Source: CAZNNH01 sp964574335
GTDB lineage: Bacteria; Acidobacteriota; Vicinamibacteria; Fen-336
Reading direction: 5' to 3'
Length of the DNA stretch: 21,592 bases
Assembly (NCBI GenBank): GCA_964574335.1
Contig: CAZNNH010000103.1
Span: forward strand, 1 to 21,592
The position numbers were made by a program, and so were the translations under genes. Under the pieces are notes generated by a model that was not told the DNA's origin, did not search any database, and was given only the letters and a program-made list of their open reading frames with translations. Numbering within the stretch: position 1 is the first letter of the stretch; each line of letters opens with the position of its first letter. This document shows positions 8,508 to 16,708 of this stretch, one piece after another.

Positions 8508-10576
8508 GCCACCACCCGGTTCAGGAAGTCGCGCAGCTCGATCAGCAGCTCTTCGGCGCTGGCGTAGCGGTCGGCCGGGTCCTTTTCGAGCAGCCTCAGG
8601 ACGATCCGCTCCAGCGCCACGGGGCAGCTCGGGCGGACCGCCGAAGGTGGGGTGGGGGGATCGGTGCAGTGCTTGCGCAAGGTGGCGAATGCCGTCTCCC
8701 CGACGAAGGGCTTGGTGCCGGTGAGGGTCTCGTAGTAGACGACGCCGAGCGAGTAGAGGTCGCTGCGCGCGTCGGCCTCGCCTCCCTCGGCCGTCTCCGG
8801 GGCCACGTACTCGGGGGTCCCCAGGAAGGCGCCGGTCAGCGTGATCCCGCCGAGGCGACGCGAGCGCGCGATCCCGTAGTCCATCACCTTCACGGCCCCT
8901 TCGTCCAGCACCATGATGTTGGACGGCTTTAGGTCGCGGTGCACCACGTCCTTCAGGTGGGCGTAGTCGAGGGCCTCCGCCACCTGGGCCACGATCTTGG
9001 TGGCCGAGCGTTCCGGCAGAGCGGGGTTGCGCTTGAGAAAAGCCTGCAGGGTCTCGCCCTCCACCAGCTCCATGGTGAAGTACGGGATGCCATCGACGTC
9101 ACCACGCTCGAAGATGCGGATGATGTTCGGGTGATGCAGGGTGCGGCCGATCTCCGCCTCGCGGAGGAAACGCTGGACGAACTCGGCCTCCTCCAGGTAC
9201 GAGTCGAGGGGCCGCTTGAGGGCGCACGGCTCGCCGCCGCGCTCGGCCTTGTACACGGTGGCCATGCCCCCCCGGCCCAGCAGCTCGATCAAGCGGTACT
9301 CGCCGAACCACTCGTCGGTGGGGCTTCGCGGGGCGGGCGGCCGGGCTCGGGTCTCGAACGGCCCGAGGTCCAGGTCCGGCGAGACGGGCGGGGTCGGGGT
9401 CCGACGTCCCCCTGGGGTGGCGGGCTGCGGCCGAGCAGGCGTCCTGATCAGCGCGGCGGTCGGGGCCTGGTCGTCGAAGGCGGGCGAAGGGCGGCGCCGT
9501 CGTCGCACCAGGGCCACCGCCACCGTGAGAGCGAGGGCGAGGAGGGCGGCGATCGCGGCCGGCACCCAGACAGAATGTCCCGACCCGTCCGGCTGCGGGA
9601 GCCTGACCACGAAGCGGTTCGCTCCCTCGGCCCCGACCGTGATCGACTGGACGACCTCCTCGTGGCCGTCGAGGGCGAGGCGGAGGCGGTGGTCGCCCGG
9701 CGCCACGTCGCGGCGCACCAGACGCCCCGACTCGGGATCGGTCCGTCCCAGGTACTCGTCGTCGAGATAAGTGGCGGCTCCGCCCGGCTCGGAGAGGACC
9801 TCCACGTCGGCGGCCGGAGCCGGGCTCGAAGAGGCGCCGCTCCGTGGCAGGGCCAGGAGCTGCCGGCTCTCCGTGGTGGAGAGGCCGGCCTCGACGTGGA
9901 CCACGAAGCCCTGGTCGGCGGTCCCCTCCTTGCGCAGCGTGACGGCGTGATCGCCCGGCGGGAGCGACAGCGCGAGCGGGGTTCGCCCCCGTACCCGGCC
10001 GTCGATCTCCACCGCCGCGCCCCCGGGCTTGGACTCGATGCGGAGGGTGCCTGCTGACGCCGTCTCGGGGCTCGGCGTCGTCACGGCCGCCGGCGGCGAT
10101 GGGCTCGGCGCCGGCGACGTCGTGGGCGTCGGCGCCGCTGCGGCGACGGGCGTGGGGGGCTCCAGCGGGGTCGGCGGGGGGAGGGCGGCGGCGGCCGCCA
10201 GCCGTCGCACCGCCGCCTCGATCGAGACTCGGACCCGGTCCCGCTCCTGTGCGGGAGCCACACCGAAGTGGTCGGAGCGTGCCAGGTCGGAGCGGGCGGC
10301 GTCGAGCTGGCCGGCGGCGAGGCGGGCCTCGGCCAGCTTGAGGTACGGGTGGTAGTGGTCGAGCCGGTTGGTGCCGTAGGTCAGCAGGCTCTCGCCGGGC
10401 TCGGCGCGGCGGCGGGTGGCTCGCTCGAGGTGCTCGATCGCCTCCGTCGCCCGCCCCTCTCGCAAAGCACGCAGGCCCCGCGCGTAGGAGTCGAACCATT
10501 GCTGAGCGACAGCCGTCGGCGGTAGCCCCAAGAAGAGCGCGGCGGCCACCGCACAGGCGAGACGTCCTTGTCTCAT
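8504..10576 (-). CDS. Membrane Ser/Thr protein kinase with N-terminal signal peptide, TPR-like and two PEGA domains
   Basis: 690 aa. Residues 1-24 are a Sec signal peptide (RQGR, hydrophobic core, AVA then QQ). A TPR-like helical region follows at about 27-105, a Pro/Ala/Thr linker at 133-172, and two PEGA domains at about 177-243 (ESKPGGAAVEIDG) and 257-326 (LSEPGGAATYLDD). A transmembrane helix spans about 337-357, followed by RRRRR. After a Pro/Thr-rich juxtamembrane stretch with several TP sites (363-420) comes a complete Hanks-type kinase: GRGGMATVYKA (434-444), K454, E473, HRDLKPSN (D548, K550, N553), DYG instead of DFG (566-568), GTPEYVAPE. It is therefore a type I membrane protein with sensor outside and kinase inside, the reverse of the usual PknB order. 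It should phosphorylate unknown cytoplasmic targets. The start rests on the signal peptide, since the ribosome-binding site is poor. Confidence 0.92.
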   Translation of the reverse strand: MRQGRLACAVAAALFLGLPPTAVAQQWFDSYARGLRALREGRATEAIEHLERATRRRAEPGESLLTYGTNRLDHYHPYLKLAEARLAAGQLDAARSDLARSDHFGVAPAQERDRVRVSIEAAVRRLAAAAALPPPTPLEPPTPVAAAAPTPTTSPAPSPSPPAAVTTPSPETASAGTLRIESKPGGAAVEIDGRVRGRTPLALSLPPGDHAVTLRKEGTADQGFVVHVEAGLSTTESRQLLALPRSGASSSPAPAADVEVLSEPGGAATYLDDEYLGRTDPESGRLVRRDVAPGDHRLRLALDGHEEVVQSITVGAEGANRFVVRLPQPDGSGHSVWVPAAIAALLALALTVAVALVRRRRRPSPAFDDQAPTAALIRTPARPQPATPGGRRTPTPPVSPDLDLGPFETRARPPAPRSPTDEWFGEYRLIELLGRGGMATVYKAERGGEPCALKRPLDSYLEEAEFVQRFLREAEIGRTLHHPNIIRIFERGDVDGIPYFTMELVEGETLQAFLKRNPALPERSATKIVAQVAEALDYAHLKDVVHRDLKPSNIMVLDEGAVKVMDYGIARSRRLGGITLTGAFLGTPEYVAPETAEGGEADARSDLYSLGVVYYETLTGTKPFVGETAFATLRKHCTDPPTPPSAVRPSCPVALERIVLRLLEKDPADRYASAEELLIELRDFLNRVVA

Positions 10577-10635
10577 GGGTGTCTTTGCCGGAGAGGGACG
10601 GACGCTCGGTCATCTTTCACCGAGGCCGACACGAC

Positions 10636-10665
10636 AATCTAGCCTCCGGCCGGAGACGCTGTCAA
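10636..10665 (-). promoter_or_regulatory. Predicted promoter of the kinase gene with palindrome in the spacer
   Basis: TTGACA (10665-10660), 18-nt spacer, TAGATT (10641-10636). The spacer contains the perfect 12-bp palindrome CTCCGGCCGGAG (10644-10655), a possible operator. The resulting 5' untranslated region would be about 50 nt. This explains most of the 114-bp gap between the TPR gene and the kinase gene. Confidence 0.55.
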
Positions 10666-10690
10666 CGTAACGCCGTCATGGGGGCTGAGG

Positions 10691-12160
10691 CTACTTGATC
10701 TCCTCGCCGCCCTTGACGCGCTCGTAGTAGTCCATCAGCGTCTTCTCGTTGTACCCCAGGCTCTTGGCCTTGCCCGCGTGCTTGACGAAGTTCTCGGAGT
10801 CCTTGAGGCCGAAGTAGGCCCAGGCCAGGTAGGCGTGGGTCTGGGCCACGTCGGGGGCCATTGGAAGGCTCTTGTCGAGGGCGGCGATGGCGTCCTGGTA
10901 CTTCTTGGCGTTCACGTACGCCCCGCCGAGGTAGATCCAGGCCTCGGGGCGGTTGTACCCCGGCGACTCCACCACCCGGGTCAGCTCTTCGATCGCGCGG
11001 TCCGTCTGGCCGAGCTGGGAGAGGACCGCTCCGAGGCTGGTGCGGTACTCGGCGTTGGCTGGCTCCAGCTCGACCGCCGCCTGGTAGGCGGGGAGCGCCC
11101 CCTGGGCGTCGCCCTTGAGCGTGTGCAGGACGTGGCCCAGCTCGAACTGGGCCTCGGCCAGCTTGGGGTCCAGCTCGAGGGCCTTGTGAAGCTCGGCGAT
11201 CGCCTCGTCGGTCTTCTTCTGGGCCAGGTAGGCCTTGCCCAGGCCGAAGTAGACCTCGGGCAGGTCGGGGTGCTGCTCGCGCAGCGCGTTCAGATCCTGG
11301 ATGGCCACGCTGGCCTGGTTCTTGGTGATCCGCTCGAGCGCCTGGGCCACCGTCACCTGCTGCACCAGACGCTGGGCCTCTTGGTCGTCCTCCGCCAGCG
11401 CCGCCGCGGTGGCGGCATCGCCCATCGCCTGGTCGGGCCGGTTGAGGGCCATCTTGACCCGGGCCGACTCCTTGTAGGCGGCGATCGCACCGGGCGAGAG
11501 CTCCAGGACCTTGGCCAGGATCGGCTCGGCCTCGGCGGCACGCCCCATCTTTCGGAACAGGCGGGCCATCCCGATCTGGCTCATGGAGTCCTCGGGCGCT
11601 GCCGCGGACGCCTCGCGGTAGGCGGCCTCGGCCCCGGCCAGGTCTCCCGAGACCTCGAGGGCGTACCCGAGGGCCGCGGAGGCCGGCGCCCCGCCACCGG
11701 CCGCCACCGCCTTGCGGGCCAGCTCCTCCGCCGCCTCGCCCTCGCCCGCCTTCGCCTTCTGGCGCGCCATCGCCAGGTTGGGCCAGGCGCCTTCGGGATC
11801 GGCCTCCACCGCCGCCTGGGCGTTGGCCGCGGCCTCCGGCATGCCGCGCAGCTCCTCGGCCACGGAGAGCCGGCCAAGCGCCTCACCGCGGGCCGGGCCG
11901 CTGAGCTTCTCGGCCGCGCCCTTGAGGACCTCGATGGCGTTGTCGGTGTCGTGGTGGTCTTCCAGGATCCGACCGAGATGGAGCAGAGCTTCGGGTTGGG
12001 TCTCGGCCGCGCCCCGCAGGATCTCCCCGGCTTCGGCCAGGTCTCCGGCCGCCGCCTTGGCTTCCGCATCGGCCACGAGCTGTTCGAGGCTCACCGGCTG
12101 GTCTTCGCCGACCGCCGGTACGGCCAACAGCAGCGCCAGGATGAAGCCCCATCGTCTCAT
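10691..12160 (-). CDS. Secreted tetratricopeptide-repeat protein
   Basis: 489 aa with a short Sec signal peptide (MRRWGFILALLLAVPAVG, then ED), so probably periplasmic. The rest is a solenoid of roughly eleven TPR-like helix pairs rich in Ala, Leu and Glu. The clearest copies are in the C-terminal half, such as PEVYFGLGKAYLAQKKTDEA, AEAQFELGHVLHTLKGDAQG and PEAWIYLGGAYVNAKKYQDA. There is no catalytic domain, so it is most likely a protein-binding scaffold. A strong ribosome-binding site AAGGGGG precedes the ATG by 8 nt. The kinase gene follows 114 nt downstream on the same strand; both have extracytoplasmic TPR-type regions, which hints at, but does not show, a joint signalling role. The specific partner is unknown. 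Confidence 0.88.
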   Translation of the reverse strand: MRRWGFILALLLAVPAVGEDQPVSLEQLVADAEAKAAAGDLAEAGEILRGAAETQPEALLHLGRILEDHHDTDNAIEVLKGAAEKLSGPARGEALGRLSVAEELRGMPEAAANAQAAVEADPEGAWPNLAMARQKAKAGEGEAAEELARKAVAAGGGAPASAALGYALEVSGDLAGAEAAYREASAAAPEDSMSQIGMARLFRKMGRAAEAEPILAKVLELSPGAIAAYKESARVKMALNRPDQAMGDAATAAALAEDDQEAQRLVQQVTVAQALERITKNQASVAIQDLNALREQHPDLPEVYFGLGKAYLAQKKTDEAIAELHKALELDPKLAEAQFELGHVLHTLKGDAQGALPAYQAAVELEPANAEYRTSLGAVLSQLGQTDRAIEELTRVVESPGYNRPEAWIYLGGAYVNAKKYQDAIAALDKSLPMAPDVAQTHAYLAWAYFGLKDSENFVKHAGKAKSLGYNEKTLMDYYERVKGGEEIK

Positions 12161-12217
12161 TGTGGTCCCCCTTGAAAATGAAGACGTCCCGCGAGCGGTC
12201 GCGGAATCCCGATCATC

Positions 12218-12245
12218 AATCTATATGAGGCGCAAACGGCGTCAA
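12218..12245 (-). promoter_or_regulatory. Predicted promoter of the TPR-protein gene
   Basis: TTGACG (12245-12240), 16-nt spacer, TAGATT (12223-12218), the same -10 hexamer as the kinase promoter. The leader that follows contains an inverted repeat CCGCGA-4-TCGCGG (12189-12204), able to form a small hairpin upstream of the ribosome-binding site. It shares the intergenic region with the divergent vapB promoter. Confidence 0.55.
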
Positions 12246-12311
12246 GCGTTTTCGGCTGCTCGTCTGACCAGCTTGCCTGGGGGCAGCCGTGGCCCGTGGC
12301 TCCTTTCTCGA

Positions 12312-12342
12312 TTGACCGGCGCGACGTAAGACGCTATCTTAC
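12312..12342 (+). promoter_or_regulatory. vapBC promoter and palindromic operator
   Basis: TTGACC (12312-12317), 17-nt spacer, TATCTT (12335-12340). The -10 sits in a perfect inverted repeat GTAAGA-5-TCTTAC (12326-12342), the kind of site a VapB antitoxin would occupy to repress its own operon. The vapB GTG lies only 7 nt past the -10 with no ribosome-binding site, so the mRNA may be leaderless. Confidence 0.6.
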
Positions 12343-12347
12343 ATAAC

Positions 12348-12575
12348 GTGAGGACCCGGGTCTCGTCGAAGGGACAGATCGTGCTACCGGCCGAGATCCG
12401 ACGACTGGATCGGGTCGAAGAGGGAGAGGAGTTCGAGATCGAGCGTCTCGACCGCGGGGAGTACCGCCTGGTCCGGCGGGCGTCGGCGAACGCGGGTCTC
12501 GTCGACTGGCTCCTATCCTGCCCCGAGAAGGGCTTCTTCGTGCCCGTTCCGTCGGAGTCGACCGATCGGCTGTGA
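12348..12575 (+). CDS. vapB: AbrB/MazE-fold antitoxin of a VapBC module
   Basis: 75 aa. The N-terminal swapped-hairpin DNA-binding domain shows VSSKGQIVLPAEIRR and EFEIERLDRGEYRLVRR. The C-terminal tail DWLLSCPEKGFF...ESTDRL is the part that in this family typically wraps into the PIN toxin's active site. It neutralises the VapC encoded immediately downstream and should repress the operon through the inverted repeat at 12326-12342. It starts with GTG directly after the promoter; no Shine-Dalgarno site is visible. Its stop overlaps the vapC start by 4 nt (GTGA), so antitoxin and toxin are translationally coupled. Confidence 0.9.
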   Translation: MRTRVSSKGQIVLPAEIRRLDRVEEGEEFEIERLDRGEYRLVRRASANAGLVDWLLSCPEKGFFVPVPSESTDRL

Positions 12576-12982
12576 GGTACCTGGTCGATGCCAACGTCCT
12601 CAGCGAGCCCACTCGGCCGGATCCCGACCCCGCCGTCGTCGGGTGGCTGCGGCGTCACGAGCGGGCGATCGCCGTGGATCCCGTGATCCTCGGTGAGATC
12701 CGGTTCGGCATCCTACTGCTCCCCCGGGGGAGGCGTCGCACGCGGCTCGAGGGCTGGTTCGACGAGGGCGTCCGCCGGCTCCGCTGCCTACCCTGGGAGG
12801 CCGAGTCCGGTCTGCGGTGGGCGGAGCTGTTGGCCCGGCTGCGGGAGTCCGGGCGAGCGATGCCGATCAAGGACAGCCTGATCGCGGCAACGGCACGGGT
12901 TCACCGGCTCACCGTGGTGACCCGCAACGTCGTCGGCTTCGAGAAGGCAGGCTGCGAGGTGGTGAACCCGTTCGAGGCGTGA
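12572..12982 (+). CDS. vapC: PIN-domain ribonuclease toxin VapC
   Basis: 136 aa. PIN-fold Mg-dependent RNase; family members cleave tRNA or rRNA, and the target here cannot be told. The acidic active site is intact: D6 in YLVDANVLSE, E42 in LGEIRFGI, D101 in KDSLIAATA, and TRNVVGF (N119) near the C-terminus. GTG start overlaps the vapB stop. The gene is complete with no sign of decay, so the module is probably active. It is paired with an AbrB-type antitoxin, unlike the second VapC in this window. Confidence 0.92.
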   Translation: MRYLVDANVLSEPTRPDPDPAVVGWLRRHERAIAVDPVILGEIRFGILLLPRGRRRTRLEGWFDEGVRRLRCLPWEAESGLRWAELLARLRESGRAMPIKDSLIAATARVHRLTVVTRNVVGFEKAGCEVVNPFEA

Positions 12983-13058
12983 CGGGGCACCCAGGGCCGG
13001 TCTGGCTGCTTCTGGTAAGTTATTGAAAAATAGGGTATTATTGGCCTGATGGGGGGCC

Positions 13059-13074
13059 TCCGGCGGCCGCCGGA
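13059..13074. repeat. 16-bp perfect palindrome between vapC and smc
   Basis: TCCGGCGGCCGCCGGA is a perfect palindrome (6-bp stem, GGCC loop as RNA), followed on the plus strand by TGTCTTT. It may be a weak terminator for vapBC or an operator in front of smc. Just upstream lies an AT-rich patch (13017-13042) with TATTAT at 13036-13041, unusual in this GC-rich window. Confidence 0.5.
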
Positions 13075-13078
13075 TGTC

Positions 13079-13108
13079 TTTACTCGCCTCTTTCCCTTGT
13101 GCTAGAGT
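13079..13108 (+). promoter_or_regulatory. Possible smc promoter
   Basis: TTTACT (13079-13084), 18-nt spacer, TAGAGT (13103-13108), resembling the TAGATT -10 boxes of the kinase and TPR genes. It would give a 5' leader of about 20-25 nt. TATTAT at 13036-13041 is an alternative -10 but has no clear -35. Confidence 0.4.
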
Positions 13109-13137
13109 GCGTCAAGCTCACAACATCTAGGGGTGAC

Positions 13138-16100
13138 ATGCGTCTCGAGAAGGTCGAAATCGCGGGCTTCAAGTCGTTCTGCGACCGCCAGGAGCTGGAT
13201 TTTCGGGCCGGCGTGACCGGCATCGTCGGCCCCAACGGCTGCGGCAAGAGCAACATCTCCGACGCCATCTCGTGGGTGCTCGGGGAGCAGAGCGTCAAGA
13301 GCCTGCGAGGCGCCGCGATGGGAGACGTGATCTTCGCGGGCAGCCAGTCCCGCCAGCCGCTGGCGATGGCCGAGGTGAGCCTGCGGGTCTCCGGGCTGAA
13401 CGGCAACAGCCCCGACGGGTCCCCCGAGTGCGTGGTCGGCCGCCGCCTGTACCGCAGCGGCGAGAGCGAGTACCTGATGAACGGTCAGGTCTGCCGGCTG
13501 CGCGACATCCACGAGCTGTTCATGGACACCGGGCTCGGGTCCAAGGCGTACTCGATCATCGAGCAGGGCAAGATCGGCCAGATCCTCTCCTCGAAGCCCG
13601 CCGACCGACGCGCCCTGATCGAGGAAGCGGCCGGCATCACCAAGTACCGGGCCCGTCGCCGCCAGACCTCGCTGAAGCTCGAGGCCGCCCAGCAGAACCT
13701 GCTGCGGGTCAACGACATCGTCAACGAGGTCGACAAGCAGCTCCAGAGCCTGAAGCGGCAGGCCAGCAAGGCCCGCCGCTACCATGCCCTGCGCGAGCAG
13801 CAGCAGGGGGTGGAGCGCATCGTCTTCGGACGCCGCTTCCTGGACCTCGAGGCGCGGGCCCAGGTCCTCGAGGAGCGGCGCAAGGCCGAGGCCCAGCGGG
13901 AGCAGGCGGCGAGCATCGCGTTGGATGCCGAGGAGGCGCAGCTCTCGGCCCGCCGCACCGCGTTGTACGACGAGGAGAACCGGCTGGAGGCGGCGCGGGG
14001 GCGGCAGAACGAGCTGACCCTGGCGGTCGACCGCCACCAGGGCCGCAGCGGCTACTGCAAGGAGCAGATCGCCGAGGCGCAGGCCCGCACGGAGCAGGCG
14101 CGGCTGGACGCCGAGCGGCTGAAGGGACGGGTGGGTCCGCTCTCCGAGGAGCTGCTCAGGAGACAGCGCGAGCAGCAGGAGCTGAGGGCCGAGCACGAGG
14201 CGCTGTGCCAGGCCGCCGCCGCCGCCGAGCAGGCGATGCGGGACGTCTCGGCGCTGCAGGCCAGCCGGGAGGCGGAGCTGGACGCCGCCCGCGACCAGCA
14301 GATCGCCCTCATCAGCCGCATCGCCACCCTGCAGAACTCCCGCGAGTCGGTCTCGGGGAACGCGGAACGCGCCGGCGCGGAGCTTCTGAAGCTGGCCGCC
14401 GAGCGGGCGGAGCTGGAGAAGGAGCGGACCGCGGCCCGCGCCGCCCACGAGGCGGCCCAACGACGTGAGCGCGAGGCGGAGAGCCTGCTCGGCAGCCTGA
14501 GGCGGGATCGGGACGAGGCCGTGGGCCGGGCGGCGGCCGCCAGCCAGCGCGCGGAGGCGGCGGCTCGCGAGGCGGAGACCCTGCAGAGCGAGCGGGACGG
14601 TCTGGCGGGACGCCTCTTGTCGTTGCAGGAGGTGGTGGCCTCACACTCGTCTTTCGACGCCGGGGTGCGGGTGCTGCTCGAGCGCCCCGAAGGCCTCGAC
14701 GTGCGTGGGGTGGTGGCCGACAGCCTGGAGAGCAGCTCCACCTACGAGCCCGCGGTGGAGGCCTTTCTCGGCGAGCAGCTCCAGGCGGTGCTGGTCCCCG
14801 ACGCGACCGAGGCCCTGAAGGGGATCCGCTACCTGGAAGACGCCGGGGCGGGCCGCGGCGTCTTTCTGCCCATCGCCGAGAGACCCGCCGCCCGGGACGA
14901 GGGGCTGGAGGCGGTGGCACGGAAAGAGCCCCGCGTGATCGGCCTGCTGAGCGACCACTATCGGGTGGTGGGCCCCCACGCGGAGCTGATCCGCGGGGCG
15001 CTGGAGGACGCCCTGCTGCTGGCCAGCCTCGAGGAGGCCCTCGACGTGCGCGCCAAGCACGGCCCCCTGCCTTGCGTGACGCTCACCGGCGAGACGCTGC
15101 GCGGCACCCTGGTCGAGGGTGGGCATGGAGCGACCGGCCTTCTGGCGCCGCGGCGGCAGATCCGCGAGCTACTCGAGCGACAGGAGCTGCTTCTGGTGGA
15201 GCTGGGCGAGGCCCGCCAGCGGGTGGGCGACGAGACCCGGGTGGTGAGCGAGGCCGGCGCCGAGGCGAAGGCGCTCGAGGAGCGGATCCACACCGCCGAG
15301 AAGGAGATGGTGGCGATCCGGGCGGCCCTCAGCGCGGCGGAAGACGAGAGCGGGCGGATCCACCGCAAGGCCTCGGTGCTCGACGCGGAGCGGGCCCAGG
15401 CCGAGGAGGAGCAGGGGGCCGCGGCGGTGCGGCTGGCCGAGATCGAGCACCAGCTCGGGACCGCCGAGGCCGAAAGGCAGGCGGGAAGCGAGCGGCTGGA
15501 TCGGCTGGCCCAGGAGGTCAGCGAGGCTCGGGCCGCGACCGAAGCCGCCCAGGCCCGCTCCGCCGAAGAGCGCAGCCAGCTCGCGGCGCTACGCGAGAGG
15601 GTGGCGGCGGCGGAGGCCGACTGCCAGCGGCTGACTCGGGACCACCAGGAGCTGGAGGAGCGGATCCGGGCCGCCGAGCAGAGCCAGGTGGAGATGGAAG
15701 AGCGGCGGGAGGCGCTTCGGGCCGAGCTGGCCGGGGCCGAGTCCAAGCTCGCCGAGGCCCTGATCCAGCGCGACCGCACAAGCGGCGAGGTGACCCTGGT
15801 CGAGGACCGGGTGCGCGACCTCCGCAACGAGCTGGAGGGTCGGGAGCACGCCCTGAAGGAGCGCCGCGCCGAGCGCGAGACGCTGCACGACGCCCTCTCC
15901 GAGCTCGAGGTGGGCCAGGCCCGGTTCGCCTCGGACCTCGATCACCTGGCCCGCGAGTCGCATCAGGCCATCGGGCGCACCGCCGCCGAGGCCGCCGCCC
16001 TTCTCACCGAGGAGGAGCTGGGGCGGGATCTCGAGGCGCTCACCACCGAGATCGAGGACCTGCGCCGACGCCTGGACAACCTGGGACCGGTGAACGTGCT

Positions 16101-16674
16101 GGCGGTCGAGCAGACCCAGGAGCTCTCCGAGCGCCTCGAGTTCCTCACCGCCCAGCGGCAGGACCTTCTGGACTCGATCGCCGAGCTGGACCAGGCCATC
16201 AAGAAGATCGACCGCACCTCGAAGGAGCGTTTCCGCGAGGCCTTCCAGGTGATCAACCAGCACTTCGGCGAGGTCTTCCAGCGGCTCTTCGGCGGCGGTA
16301 CCGCCGGGCTGTCGCTGATCGACGAGAGCGACATCCTGGAGAGCGGCATCGACGTGATGGCCCAGCCGCCGGGCAAGCGCCTGCAGAGCGTGATGCTGCT
16401 CTCCGGCGGCGAGAAGGCGCTGACCGCGATCGCCTTGCTGTTCGCCATCTTCCAGTACAAGCCGTCCCCCTTCTGCATCCTCGACGAGGTGGACGCGCCG
16501 CTGGACGACGCCAACATCGGGCGCTTCGTGCGGATGCTGGAGGGCCTCAAGGACCAGACCCAGTTCGTGCTCATCACCCACTCGCGCAAGACCATGGAGA
16601 TCGCCGACCAGCTCTACGGCGTGACCATGGAGGAGCCCGGGGTCAGCAAGCTGGTCAGCGTCCGGCTCTCCTGA
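13138..16674 (+). CDS. smc: Chromosome segregation protein SMC
   Basis: 1178 aa, the normal size for bacterial SMC, the ATPase core of the Smc-ScpAB condensin that compacts and separates chromosomes. N-terminal head: LEKVEIAGFKSF, Walker A GPNGCGKS (31-38), then RRALIEEAAGITKYRARR leading into a long Glu/Arg/Ala-rich coiled coil. The hinge domain spans about 502-675 (DVRGVVADSL to TGLLAPRRQ). A second coiled coil leads to the C-terminal head with signature LLSGGEKALTAIALLFA (about 1087-1103) and Walker B CILDEVDAPLDD (1113 on). The ATG at 13138 gives the standard MRLEKVEI N-terminus; an in-frame GTG at 13099 would add 13 unconserved residues. scpA and scpB are not adjacent. Confidence 0.97.
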   Translation: MRLEKVEIAGFKSFCDRQELDFRAGVTGIVGPNGCGKSNISDAISWVLGEQSVKSLRGAAMGDVIFAGSQSRQPLAMAEVSLRVSGLNGNSPDGSPECVVGRRLYRSGESEYLMNGQVCRLRDIHELFMDTGLGSKAYSIIEQGKIGQILSSKPADRRALIEEAAGITKYRARRRQTSLKLEAAQQNLLRVNDIVNEVDKQLQSLKRQASKARRYHALREQQQGVERIVFGRRFLDLEARAQVLEERRKAEAQREQAASIALDAEEAQLSARRTALYDEENRLEAARGRQNELTLAVDRHQGRSGYCKEQIAEAQARTEQARLDAERLKGRVGPLSEELLRRQREQQELRAEHEALCQAAAAAEQAMRDVSALQASREAELDAARDQQIALISRIATLQNSRESVSGNAERAGAELLKLAAERAELEKERTAARAAHEAAQRREREAESLLGSLRRDRDEAVGRAAAASQRAEAAAREAETLQSERDGLAGRLLSLQEVVASHSSFDAGVRVLLERPEGLDVRGVVADSLESSSTYEPAVEAFLGEQLQAVLVPDATEALKGIRYLEDAGAGRGVFLPIAERPAARDEGLEAVARKEPRVIGLLSDHYRVVGPHAELIRGALEDALLLASLEEALDVRAKHGPLPCVTLTGETLRGTLVEGGHGATGLLAPRRQIRELLERQELLLVELGEARQRVGDETRVVSEAGAEAKALEERIHTAEKEMVAIRAALSAAEDESGRIHRKASVLDAERAQAEEEQGAAAVRLAEIEHQLGTAEAERQAGSERLDRLAQEVSEARAATEAAQARSAEERSQLAALRERVAAAEADCQRLTRDHQELEERIRAAEQSQVEMEERREALRAELAGAESKLAEALIQRDRTSGEVTLVEDRVRDLRNELEGREHALKERRAERETLHDALSELEVGQARFASDLDHLARESHQAIGRTAAEAAALLTEEELGRDLEALTTEIEDLRRRLDNLGPVNVLAVEQTQELSERLEFLTAQRQDLLDSIAELDQAIKKIDRTSKERFREAFQVINQHFGEVFQRLFGGGTAGLSLIDESDILESGIDVMAQPPGKRLQSVMLLSGGEKALTAIALLFAIFQYKPSPFCILDEVDAPLDDANIGRFVRMLEGLKDQTQFVLITHSRKTMEIADQLYGVTMEEPGVSKLVSVRLS

Positions 16675-16708
16675 GCCGGCGGTCTTCGCCGTGCTACCAT
16701 CGCCCGAG

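Noticed and set aside
10577..10613. Alternative ATG at 10613 upstream of the kinase
   Set aside because: It is out of frame with the kinase and reads into an Arg/Pro-rich shadow; the in-frame ATG at 10576 gives a proper signal peptide.
12983..13137. Small gene between vapC and smc
   Set aside because: Only short frames without a ribosome-binding site; the content is explained by AT-rich, palindromic and promoter-like DNA.
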